A stretch of 36,951 bases of DNA from Pseudobdellovibrio sp. (GTDB lineage: Bacteria > Bdellovibrionota > Bdellovibrionia > Bdellovibrionales > Bdellovibrionaceae), in the NCBI GenBank assembly GCA_023701385.1, contig JAMPXC010000031.1:1-36951 (forward strand). The letters run 5' to 3'. The notes below the pieces were generated by a model. That model had not been told where the DNA came from, searched no databases, and saw only the letters and a list, made by a program, of their open reading frames with translations. Within the stretch, counting starts at the first letter, position 1, and each line of letters opens with the position of its first letter. Below are positions 8,262 through 16,875 of the stretch, in pieces. The translations under genes were made by a program, and so were the position numbers.

Positions 8262-10178
8262 TTATTTTGACGGAGTTTCTACTGTAATAAATGTGTGATA
8301 CTGGTCATTATAACGTTGGTTCATAATCTTCCAAATGTCACGGTTTTTACCACCGAACTCACCAGCATTAGCCATACCACGTAAAGCTGGAGCTTTAGGG
8401 CGGAATCCATTCACATCATTTTTATATCCTTTGCCATTTGAAGTTTTTGCTGGACTTCCTTTTTCGCTACCACCACCACCGAACATACTTGAGATAGCTC
8501 CTTTAGCATTTTGGAAGAAACCTGACAGACCACCTTTTTCACCGCCTTCGCCGCCTGCGCCATTACCAGCACCGTCACCGCCACCCATATTCAGATTTGC
8601 GCCCGGAGAACCTGCTGCTGCTGCCGGAGCAAATGGTGAACCGGCATCAGCTGTTGCTGTGCCTGAACCTGTTGGACGAGTTTCATCATATAAACCGCTT
8701 AAACCGCTATCATCAATTTTAACTTTACCGGCATTACTGCCACCGCCAGATGAAGAAAAACCAGGACCAGCAAATCCTGAAATCGGAGCTGCTACGCCCG
8801 AACCTTGCGGATTAATCTGTCTTACTGTCGACGCACACTTAGGATCCGTTGAACCAGGAGGACAACCTACCGAACTGTAAGAACAGCCTGGTTGATTCAA
8901 GTTTTGCATACACGTCAGTGGACTCACAACACTATCACAACTTTCTTTGCCGTTATTGCCCATAGTTAGCTGACATTTACAAATATCAGCTTTTTGCACG
9001 CTCTGCGCGAGTCTTCCGAGCATATCATCGAACTGACCTTCAGCAACCTGAGCATCGCCTTTACAAAATTTATCAATATTTTCCGAATACTTTTTGTGTT
9101 GTTGAGCACGCACCGCAAATTCATTTTTATGCTCTTCGCTCCAAGTTCCACCAGGATTTTTGGCTTCGTACTTAGCCTTACAAAGGCCTTCCAACTTATT
9201 AATATCTTCTTGAGCATACGCTTTAACGTCTGCACATCCTTGCTTACAAGCTTCTAATTCTTTTTTACAAGTTTTTTGAAATAAACTTAAAGCTTCAATA
9301 ACACCAGTGCCAGCCGCACTCATTTTTGCGCAAGATTCTAGCGCGCCCGAACCTGCATTTTGGGCGACCATAGCATCTAAACCGATAGATAGAACACGTT
9401 GGGCTTCAGAAATATTTTTATTAGTTTCTGGAGCATCTTTGCTACATTTATCAAAAGCGTCCTGACCTTTTTTAGAACAAGCTGCTTCTGCACTTTCAAT
9501 TTCTGTAAAACAGTCAGCAAAATCTTCTTCTTTTACTGTTGCTGTTGGAGATACCGGCGCTGCTTTTACACCAGGACACACTGTACCTGGTTTTGTTGCG
9601 TCCATTTCTTTATCATTTTCACAAACACAGCGAGAACCTTCTTGAACTGCACCCGCAACTGTACAACCTGTCTGATTTTCAACTTTTAAAGTATCAGGAT
9701 TTACAGGACAAGATACATACGCACTTTCTTTAGCACCTTTCGTTTTGCAAAGACAATCCCCATCACTACCTGATTTAGGGTCCCAATTAATATCCATCTC
9801 TGTAGATAATTGACCTTTCATATGCGTACAAAGCTGTTTTTTTAGTGACCCGCTGGCATTTACGCAGAAAAAGTATCCAAGAGTATTATCAAGAAGATCA
9901 CCGTGACCCGATCCGATGTATTGTGGATTTCCTGGATTAACAACAACCCCTGAGGATCCACAGGCTTTTACACCATTTCGCGCAGTAGCAGGTTTAACCG
10001 CAACTTTTTTACAACTGATTTCCTTGCCAAGCGCATCTCTGAAAACTTTAGTATAAGATTCACCAAGAAACTTAAGCTCTGAAAGCTTAACTTCTCCCGA
10101 TTCACAGCTTTGAGCTTGTGCGAGTTGATAACTTAGCAAAGATAATATGACGATGAAGTAGGATATAATGTTTTTCAT
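8262..10178 (-). CDS. Secreted Cys/Gly-rich protein, paralogue A of a four-gene array
   Basis: A 638-residue secreted protein of unknown function. I start it at 10178 (MKNIISYFIVILSLLSYQLA), which gives a clean signal peptide; an upstream in-frame start would overlap paralogue B. The first ~200 residues hold many Cys pairs. Residues ~210-400 are helical with spaced Cys (for example CKKELEACKQGC), then CKCQLTMG and short Cys loops. From ~450 the protein is Gly/Ser/Ala-rich, with SGFAGPG, GTATADAGSPF, a GFFQNAKGAISSMFGG helix, and a final KNRDIWKIMNQRYNDQYHTF motif. Paralogues B-D carry the same modules in the same order, but A is the most diverged. It begins 1 nt after the stop of B, so the two are co-transcribed. 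Confidence 0.85.
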   Translation of the reverse strand: MKNIISYFIVILSLLSYQLAQAQSCESGEVKLSELKFLGESYTKVFRDALGKEISCKKVAVKPATARNGVKACGSSGVVVNPGNPQYIGSGHGDLLDNTLGYFFCVNASGSLKKQLCTHMKGQLSTEMDINWDPKSGSDGDCLCKTKGAKESAYVSCPVNPDTLKVENQTGCTVAGAVQEGSRCVCENDKEMDATKPGTVCPGVKAAPVSPTATVKEEDFADCFTEIESAEAACSKKGQDAFDKCSKDAPETNKNISEAQRVLSIGLDAMVAQNAGSGALESCAKMSAAGTGVIEALSLFQKTCKKELEACKQGCADVKAYAQEDINKLEGLCKAKYEAKNPGGTWSEEHKNEFAVRAQQHKKYSENIDKFCKGDAQVAEGQFDDMLGRLAQSVQKADICKCQLTMGNNGKESCDSVVSPLTCMQNLNQPGCSYSSVGCPPGSTDPKCASTVRQINPQGSGVAAPISGFAGPGFSSSGGGSNAGKVKIDDSGLSGLYDETRPTGSGTATADAGSPFAPAAAAGSPGANLNMGGGDGAGNGAGGEGGEKGGLSGFFQNAKGAISSMFGGGGSEKGSPAKTSNGKGYKNDVNGFRPKAPALRGMANAGEFGGKNRDIWKIMNQRYNDQYHTFITVETPSK

Positions 10179-10179
10179 A

Positions 10180-12432
10180 TTAATTCTTCTCTCCAAAAAT
10201 AAAAGAGTCTTTTTGATCTTGAACTTTATATTGTCGATTCATAACTTTCCAAATATCTTCAAACTTACCGGCAATTTCAGTATCACTGCCTGAAGCAAGC
10301 CCGCGAATCATTTTTCCCGGACGCCATTTTTTTGCGTCAATCGGATTACCGTTCGCATCTAAACCACCGCTACCAAAACCATAGCCTGAAGTTTCGTTAT
10401 TATTCTTTTTGCTGCCGCCAAATAAATTGCCGAGCGCCCCTTTGGCTGAATTAAACATACCGCGAATTCTTGATTCAGCTGAAGATTCTGCATCTCCGCC
10501 CACTGAATTTTCGCCACTGCCAAAGTTACCATTAACTCCTGGGCTACCGCCACGGCCGTTAGCCGCACCGAATGGTGATGATGCATCTGCAGTTGTTGTT
10601 CCCGAAGCATTCATAGCTGTTACTTCATTTGATTTTAATTCACTTAAATCACCTGGGTTAATGCCTACACCTGTTTTGTCACTGCCGCCACTGACTTCAC
10701 CCACACCACCAAATCCTGAACTTCCGCCAGGACCTGCAAAACCACTCAAATTAGAATTCGAATTTATCTGTTTTACATTTGAAGCTACGCTTTTACATTC
10801 ATCACTATTCGGATTTCTAAAACAAATACATCTTGGTGAATTATCTGAAGGATTTAAACAATTCACCTGCGCATTAGCACAACCCGGAAGTGTTGGATCA
10901 GCTGAGCAATCTTTAGGACCTACTTGGTTAGTACAATTAGAACCACCCGCAGTTAATTGACACTCACACTGACTGGCACTTTTAAAAGTGTTATCCATAT
11001 CAGTCATGTAGTTACTCATTTTTTCACGATTGGTCACAGCTGTACCAGTTTCACATTTCGTGTTGTTGGTAGCCACGTTATTTTGCATTTGCTGGACTTG
11101 TTGATCAAACGCAGCTTTATTATCTTTATCCCATTCCGCATTCCAAGCATCTTCAGTAAATGCTAGAGGATACGGATTGTCTAAGCGGCATGTAAAACCG
11201 TTGCCTGTATAATAAACCCATTGTTTTTTACGACACTCTTGATAAACGCGCTCTTTGTTGGCGCTAATATATGAAGTCGCATCACCACAGCTTGTTTTAC
11301 AAGAGCTAATTTCAGTGTCACATTTACCGCGAAGCTCATCTAAAGCATAATAACCTGTAGATCCTGCTACAGCAGCTTGCGCACAATTTTGCGAAGCTCC
11401 CATTGCAGCACCTGTAGCCCCTTGTAATAAAGTTTGGAGAGCGCCAAGGGTATCATCTTCTTTACGATCTGGGTTACATTGATCAACAGCTGTTGAAGCC
11501 GCTGAATTACATGAATTTACTTTTTCTTGCATCTCACGTAAACACTCTGCTGCTGCCGTCGATGGTTGCGCTGGCGTAGCATCTGCTACACACACGCCCG
11601 CACCACCTAAACCAGCTGTATCACGATATCCATCAGCGCAAACGCAACTACGATTTTCTGAATCATAAACTTTATGATCTCCTCCACGACAAGCATTTGG
11701 ACAAATTTGATCAGTACCACGCTGAACAGAGTGGTTTCCTTCGTCATCACAACTGCAAAGAATCGGTGACCTTGAATCAGGTGTTGTACCTACAATACAT
11801 GGAGCTATGGCACAAGCACGACCATCCCAAACCCCATGTTTTTCTTCACAAGTTTCTTTCGTCGCACAACGGTGCGGAGCTTCTTCGGTACAAGCCGTGC
11901 TTGGCGTAGCCACCACAGTCTTACGTGGTGTTTCTTCTTTTTTTGTTTTGGTTGTTTTAGTTCTTTCTTTTTTAGCCGCGGCACGTTTGGCCGCTGCATC
12001 TGCTTCAAGACAGCCTTGAACCTGATTTCTGCGCTCTGATCTTGTTTTAGCATTTCTCGATTGCGCAAGACATTTATCACAAAGCGGGTCACCGACATAA
12101 CAAAGACGCGCATCACTTTGTGAATTGTCAGAACTACTTATATTTCGTTCAACCGCGAAGACACCATGATCACTTAAACATTTTTGATACTTATCACCGT
12201 AGTCACCAGCTTGTTTGTGACAATCGGCTTTAATTTTATCTTCGCCCGTTTTAGGAGCTGCCGCCGTTTTTTTTGGTTGTTGTTTTTTAAATGCTTGCGG
12301 CTTTACTTGATCAAGACAATTCACTCCGGCCTTACAAGGAATTTGCACTGTAGTTTTTTTTACTGGAGGATTAGCGAATGCAGCAATAGCAATAAAATTC
12401 ATCAAACTGATAATTAAAATTAGTTTGCTCAT
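10180..12432 (-). CDS. Secreted Cys/Gly-rich protein, paralogue B
   Basis: 750 residues, unknown function. The start at 12432 (MSKLILIISLMNFIAIAAFA) has a GAGGG ribosome site and a typical signal peptide. A Lys/Thr-rich stretch with spaced Cys precedes an EGF/TIL-like Cys cluster (CADGYRDTAG). A helical core begins AECLREMQEKVNSCNSAAST and includes AGSTGYYALDELRGKCDTEI. A second Cys cluster (CECQLTAGGSNC, CICFRNPNSDEC) leads into SNLSGFAGPG and a Gly/Ser-rich tail with GMFNSAKGALGNLFGG (about residue 658). It ends with FEDIWKVMNRQYKVQDQKD and FIFGEKN. Paralogue C shares the ending almost exactly, plus a 56-bp identical DNA tract. Its promoter block at 12475-12510 is shared with C. Confidence 0.88.
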   Translation of the reverse strand: MSKLILIISLMNFIAIAAFANPPVKKTTVQIPCKAGVNCLDQVKPQAFKKQQPKKTAAAPKTGEDKIKADCHKQAGDYGDKYQKCLSDHGVFAVERNISSSDNSQSDARLCYVGDPLCDKCLAQSRNAKTRSERRNQVQGCLEADAAAKRAAAKKERTKTTKTKKEETPRKTVVATPSTACTEEAPHRCATKETCEEKHGVWDGRACAIAPCIVGTTPDSRSPILCSCDDEGNHSVQRGTDQICPNACRGGDHKVYDSENRSCVCADGYRDTAGLGGAGVCVADATPAQPSTAAAECLREMQEKVNSCNSAASTAVDQCNPDRKEDDTLGALQTLLQGATGAAMGASQNCAQAAVAGSTGYYALDELRGKCDTEISSCKTSCGDATSYISANKERVYQECRKKQWVYYTGNGFTCRLDNPYPLAFTEDAWNAEWDKDNKAAFDQQVQQMQNNVATNNTKCETGTAVTNREKMSNYMTDMDNTFKSASQCECQLTAGGSNCTNQVGPKDCSADPTLPGCANAQVNCLNPSDNSPRCICFRNPNSDECKSVASNVKQINSNSNLSGFAGPGGSSGFGGVGEVSGGSDKTGVGINPGDLSELKSNEVTAMNASGTTTADASSPFGAANGRGGSPGVNGNFGSGENSVGGDAESSAESRIRGMFNSAKGALGNLFGGSKKNNNETSGYGFGSGGLDANGNPIDAKKWRPGKMIRGLASGSDTEIAGKFEDIWKVMNRQYKVQDQKDSFIFGEKN

Positions 12433-12474
12433 GCATTCCCTCATTGGTTCTTTTCGGCTAAAGATGATACAGAC

Positions 12475-12510
12475 TTGAGTCAATGTCTCAAATTAATACA
12501 AGACTTTTTT
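12475..12510 (-). promoter_or_regulatory. Conserved promoter/operator block upstream of paralogue B
   Basis: A 17-bp near-perfect palindrome TTGAGTCAATGTCTCAA (12475-12491) is followed by AATTAATACAAGACTTTTTT. The whole 36-bp block recurs with one difference at 14657-14692 upstream of paralogue C. Read on the minus strand, TTGAGA sits 16 bp before TATCAT, a possible -35/-10 pair, with the palindrome over the -35. A regulator binding this dyad would control both genes. Confidence 0.55.
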
Positions 12511-12537
12511 GAGGCTCAATATAGGGGTTATTAACAG

Positions 12538-14610
12538 TTAATTCTTCTCTCCGAAGATGAAATTATCCTTTTGATCCTGAACTTTATATTGGCGGTTCAT
12601 GACTTTCCAAATATCTTCAAACTTGCCCGCAAGCTCAGTGTCAGCGCCTGAAGCAAGCCCGCGTACCATTTTTCCTGGGCGCCATTTTGTAGGATCCATC
12701 GGATTACCATTGGCATCTAAACCACCACGATTAGAACCAAAGCCTGAAGAAGTTTCGTTATTTTTTTTGCCACCCAATAAATTTCCAATCGCACCTTTAG
12801 CGGTATTAAACATTCCACCAATTTTTGATCTTAACGAAGTATCGTCTTCACCTTGAGCGCTATTTGATTCACCCGATCCGAAATTTCCATTAACGCCTGG
12901 GCTACCAGCACCACTGTTAGCCGCCGAAAATGGAGACGCCTCTGCTATTGCGCTTCCCGACGCATTCATAGCAGTGATTTCGCTCGATTTAAGTTCACTT
13001 AAATCACCTACATTAACACCCACATCTGTTTTTCCACCGCTACTTGAATCGACCGTTCCGAAGCCGTCCGTCGAATTTCCCGGTCCAGTAAAACCACTGA
13101 GATTGGAATTTGGTTTTACATTGTTAACCGCACGGATACTTTTACATTCATTGCTATTTGGATTTCGGAAACAAACACACTTAGGAGAATTATCAGAAGT
13201 ACTTAAACAATTTACTTGCACATCACAGCCAGGAAGCGTCGGATCGGCCGCGCAATCTTTGGGACCAATCTGGTTCGTACAATTTGCACCACCAGAATTC
13301 AATTGGCACTCACACCGACTGGCACTTTTAAATGTACTATCCATATCAGTCATGTAATTGCTCATTTTTTCACGGTTAGTAACAGCCGTTCCAGATTCAC
13401 ATCTAGCATTGTCGGTAGCCACGTTATTTTGCATCTGTAAAATTTGCTGTTCGAAACTTGTTCTGTTTTCGGCATCCCACATCGGATTAAATCGCTCCGC
13501 CGGTAACGGCGGTCCGGCATTAGCTTGCTCGCGAAATGCTTTTTCACGACAAGCATTATAGATACGATTTTTATTTGCATTAATATATGAAGTCGCATCA
13601 CTGCAACTCGTTTTACAGCTGCCAATTTCGGTGTCACACTTACCGCGAAGTTCATCTAGTGCGTAATAACCAGTTGACCCCGCCACAGCGGCTTGCGCAC
13701 AGTTTTCAGAAGCTCCTATTACAGCCGTAGCCCCTTTTAATAAATTTTGAAGAGCACCGATCGTATCGTTTTTGTTGTCCGGGTTACATTGATCAACAGC
13801 TGTTGAAGCCGCTGAATTACATGAATTTACTTTTTCCTGTAATTCGCGCAAACACTCTTGGCCTGCGGTTGGCGACGGAGGTGTTGCTTCAGAAGCGACA
13901 CATGTTCCATTGTCGTCCCTATAACCTCCGGCACAAATACATCCACGTGTAATCAGATTATAAACCTGATGATCTTCAGCACGGCACATACTTGGACACA
14001 GCTGGTGTGTACCGCGCTCAATCGCATAGTTTACATCGTTATCACATTTACAGTAGTTACCATCACTTAAAGGACGATCTAAATCTGGAGTTGTTCCGCG
14101 GGGACAAGGCGCTACAGCGCAGGCTTGACCGTTCCAAATGCCATTGTTAGCTGTACAGGTCTCCTGTGTTGTACACCTAGCTGGAAAATTTTTAGAGCAA
14201 GTTCTTGCTGGAGCATTAACAACGATTTCTGGCAGAGTGCCGCCATCATAAATTGTATCATCGTTACCGGTTTTCATACATCGCGAAAACGCATCTGAAC
14301 TGATATCTTCAATTGTCTTTTTACATTTAATAAAAGTAGGATTTTGCGGATGGTACATTTGAGCATAGCTACCACCACTTTGCTTGATCACACCATTGTC
14401 ATTGGCGCACTCAGCGTAAATAGCATTACAACGACCCAGGGCATCTTTGGCTGCTTGAGTTTGACGTGATTCGCCCCCATATTTTGCAGAATACTCCTTC
14501 ATACAGTTTTGTATAAGCGGAGCACATTGTTTATTTGAAGCCCACTCAGCCATAGCAGACCCACTCAACAAGATTGATGAAATGAAGAATAGAAATAGAA
14601 TATATCTCAT
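12538..14610 (-). CDS. Secreted Cys/Gly-rich protein, paralogue C
   Basis: 690 residues, unknown function. I start it at 14610 (MRYILFLFFISSILLSGSAM), with a GAGGG ribosome site and a signal peptide ending near AMA; an upstream in-frame start adds seven residues without better support. Module order matches B and D: N-terminal Cys pairs, a CICAGGYRDDNGTC cluster, the GQECLRELQEKVNSCNSAAS helical core, AGSTGYYALDELRGKCDTEI, CECQLNSGGANC, CVCFRNPNSNEC, SNLSGFTGPG, a Gly/Ser-rich region, IGGMFNTAKGAIGNLLGG and the final KFEDIWKVMNRQYKVQDQKD. It has its own promoter block at 14657-14692. Intergenic gaps of about 105 bp on each side make it a separate transcription unit. Confidence 0.88.
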   Translation of the reverse strand: MRYILFLFFISSILLSGSAMAEWASNKQCAPLIQNCMKEYSAKYGGESRQTQAAKDALGRCNAIYAECANDNGVIKQSGGSYAQMYHPQNPTFIKCKKTIEDISSDAFSRCMKTGNDDTIYDGGTLPEIVVNAPARTCSKNFPARCTTQETCTANNGIWNGQACAVAPCPRGTTPDLDRPLSDGNYCKCDNDVNYAIERGTHQLCPSMCRAEDHQVYNLITRGCICAGGYRDDNGTCVASEATPPSPTAGQECLRELQEKVNSCNSAASTAVDQCNPDNKNDTIGALQNLLKGATAVIGASENCAQAAVAGSTGYYALDELRGKCDTEIGSCKTSCSDATSYINANKNRIYNACREKAFREQANAGPPLPAERFNPMWDAENRTSFEQQILQMQNNVATDNARCESGTAVTNREKMSNYMTDMDSTFKSASRCECQLNSGGANCTNQIGPKDCAADPTLPGCDVQVNCLSTSDNSPKCVCFRNPNSNECKSIRAVNNVKPNSNLSGFTGPGNSTDGFGTVDSSSGGKTDVGVNVGDLSELKSSEITAMNASGSAIAEASPFSAANSGAGSPGVNGNFGSGESNSAQGEDDTSLRSKIGGMFNTAKGAIGNLLGGKKNNETSSGFGSNRGGLDANGNPMDPTKWRPGKMVRGLASGADTELAGKFEDIWKVMNRQYKVQDQKDNFIFGEKN

Positions 14611-14656
14611 GAACTCAATTCCCTCAGCCAACCTTTCGGACGAAAGTCATACGGAA

Positions 14657-14692
14657 TTGAGTCAATGTCTCAAATTAATACAGGACTTTTTT
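14657..14692 (-). promoter_or_regulatory. Conserved promoter/operator block upstream of paralogue C
   Basis: Second copy of the 36-bp block, with the same TTGAGTCAATGTCTCAA palindrome at 14657-14673. On the minus strand TTGAGA is 16 bp before TATGAC. It differs from the 12475 copy by one base, while the flanking DNA on the gene side has diverged. That points to selection on the block or to recent duplication. Confidence 0.55.
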
Positions 14693-14716
14693 AAAGTGCA
14701 ATACAGTCGTTTACAA

Positions 14717-16810
14717 TTACTTCTTCTCTCCAAATATAAATAAGTCTTTTTGATCTTGAACTTTATAACGCTTGTTCATAACTCGCCAAATATCTTCAAA
14801 CTTACCGGCAAGTTCAATACCTTCACCCGAAGCAAGTCCACGAACCATGCGTGGACGCCATTTTTTTAAATCTATTGGATTACCGTTAGCATCTAGGCCG
14901 TTACCATAAGCACCCGATTTTGTGGCCTCACTGCTGTTCCCTTTTTTATCGCCAAATAAATTTCCAATCGCACCTTTGGCCGCATTAAACATTCCACCTA
15001 TTTTTGCATTGATTGAAGAGTCAGCTTCACCCTGAGCTGCATTTTCACCTGATCCGAAATTACCATTAACACCAGGGCTACCACCAGCACCAGCGACTCC
15101 AAATGGAGATCCCCCATCAGCTGTTGTAGTTCCTGAAGAATTCATAGCCGAGACTTCGTTTGAAGCAAGATTTTTGAAATCATCAGCGCTCAGATCAATA
15201 CCCGTTTTTCCACCGGCACCTGTTTCACCAATTCCATTTGTCGGAGTTACGGCACCAGGTCCCGCAAAACCATTTAGATTTGAATTTGTATTTACATTTG
15301 GTGTGCCTGCAACATTTTTACATTCACTGCTATTAGGGTCTCGGAAACAAACACACTTCGCCGAAGCATCAGAAGGGTTTAAACAATTTACCTGTGCATT
15401 CGCACATCCCGCCAGCGTTGGATCGGCCGCACAATCTTTTGGACCAACTAGGTTTACACAGTTTGCACCACCAGAACTTAACTGACATTGACACTGGCTA
15501 GCCGCTTTAAAGGTGCTGTCCATATCAGTCATATAGTTACTTACTTTTTCACGGTTGGTAACAGCAGTTCCTGACTCACACTTAGTGTTGTTACTGGCAA
15601 CACTAGCTTGCATTTCTTGAATTTTTTGTTCGAAGGGAGCTTTATTCACTTTATCCCATTCTTCATTCCAAACATCTTCAGTAAAAGCCATAGGAAACGG
15701 ATTGTCGAAACGGCAGCTTAAATAATCATACTGCTTTTTACGGCAGGCTTGGTAAATACGGTCTTTGTTGGCATTGATATACGAAGTCGCGTCACCGCAA
15801 CTTGTTTTACAGGTACCGATTTCAGTATCACATTTGCCACGCAGTTCATCTAAGGCGTAATAACCTGTTGAACCCGCCACTGCGGCTTGAGCACAGTTAT
15901 CTGAAGCGCCCATAACTCCCGTCGCGCCTTTTAATAAATTTTGCAGTGATGTGATCGTATCATTGTTTTCACGATCGGGATTACATTGATTAACAGCCGT
16001 ACTCGCTGCTGAATCACAAGAATTTACTTTTTCTTGAATTTCACGCAAACAATCTTGCGCTGTCTCTGATGGCTGTACTGGTGCCGCAGTTGCTACGCAC
16101 ACCATAACATTATCAGTACTGCCTGATGGATCACGATACCCGTCAGCACAAGCACAACTTTTAGTTGGCCCATCATAAACTTTATGATCTTCAAAGCGGC
16201 ACATACTTGGACATTGTTGTTGTGAACCACGCTCGATAGAAATACTGATATCACTTAGACATCGGCAATTTTGCGGAGAAACATTATCAGCCACCGTACC
16301 TTGCGGACATGCAACCGCCGCACAAACTTGACCATCCCAAGACCCATTATTATAGGCACAAGTAAGTTCTGTCGTACATTTTTCAGGATATTGTTTTGAA
16401 CATGTTCCGAGAATAGCTTTCGGTTGTAGGATCGTGTACTCAGCTTTTTCAGTTTTTTTAGTACTACCCTGCGTTCGTCCACGCATACACGCCGTAAAGG
16501 CATCTGAATTCGGATCAGAAATTGTTTTACGACATTCAATAAAGTCAGCGTTGGCCGGATTATACATTTGAGCGATACGACCACTTTTTTGTGTGATACC
16601 GCCGTTGGCAGCACTACATTCATTAAAATGTGCTAAACATTGTGCCTGGGCAACTTGGCGATCGGGATTAATTCTTAAACCAAATTTTCTTTTCACGTCA
16701 GCCATACAAGCTGTCATCTCAGGATTACAATTTCGATTAACAATTGCGGCTGTTGCATTCGCATCAAATGAAAAGAAGATGGCTACTAGCAAAAATAAAC
16801 TAAATCTCAT
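14717..16810 (-). CDS. Secreted Cys/Gly-rich protein, paralogue D (first of the array)
   Basis: 697 residues, unknown function, and the most upstream member of the array. The start MRFSLFLLVAIFFSFDANAT gives a signal peptide and has a GAGGGG ribosome site. N-terminal Cys-containing repeats (NRNCNPEMTACMADVKRKFG, then a Cys-spaced segment) are followed by CACADGYRDPSG, AQDCLREIQEKVNSCDSAAS, AGSTGYYALDELRGKCDTEI, CQCQLSSGGANC, CVCFRDPNSSEC, SNLNGFAGPG, a Gly-rich tail with IGGMFNAAKGAIGNLFGD, and the final KFEDIWRVMNKRYKVQDQKD. The palindromic block that precedes B and C is not present upstream, so regulation may differ. The upstream neighbour (PLP enzyme) is 65 bp away and probably a different unit. 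Confidence 0.88.
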   Translation of the reverse strand: MRFSLFLLVAIFFSFDANATAAIVNRNCNPEMTACMADVKRKFGLRINPDRQVAQAQCLAHFNECSAANGGITQKSGRIAQMYNPANADFIECRKTISDPNSDAFTACMRGRTQGSTKKTEKAEYTILQPKAILGTCSKQYPEKCTTELTCAYNNGSWDGQVCAAVACPQGTVADNVSPQNCRCLSDISISIERGSQQQCPSMCRFEDHKVYDGPTKSCACADGYRDPSGSTDNVMVCVATAAPVQPSETAQDCLREIQEKVNSCDSAASTAVNQCNPDRENNDTITSLQNLLKGATGVMGASDNCAQAAVAGSTGYYALDELRGKCDTEIGTCKTSCGDATSYINANKDRIYQACRKKQYDYLSCRFDNPFPMAFTEDVWNEEWDKVNKAPFEQKIQEMQASVASNNTKCESGTAVTNREKVSNYMTDMDSTFKAASQCQCQLSSGGANCVNLVGPKDCAADPTLAGCANAQVNCLNPSDASAKCVCFRDPNSSECKNVAGTPNVNTNSNLNGFAGPGAVTPTNGIGETGAGGKTGIDLSADDFKNLASNEVSAMNSSGTTTADGGSPFGVAGAGGSPGVNGNFGSGENAAQGEADSSINAKIGGMFNAAKGAIGNLFGDKKGNSSEATKSGAYGNGLDANGNPIDLKKWRPRMVRGLASGEGIELAGKFEDIWRVMNKRYKVQDQKDLFIFGEKK

Positions 16811-16875
16811 GGCCCCTCACCTGTTAAGTTTCGGTCAAAACACAAACAGGCTGAAGATCACAATGTAAATAATAT

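Noticed and set aside
8335-8880. Long plus-strand Pro-rich reading frame opposite the Gly-rich tail of paralogue A (similar ones opposite B, C and D)
   Set aside because: GGN codons on the coding strand become NCC (Pro-rich) frames on the other strand; no ribosome site or family match.
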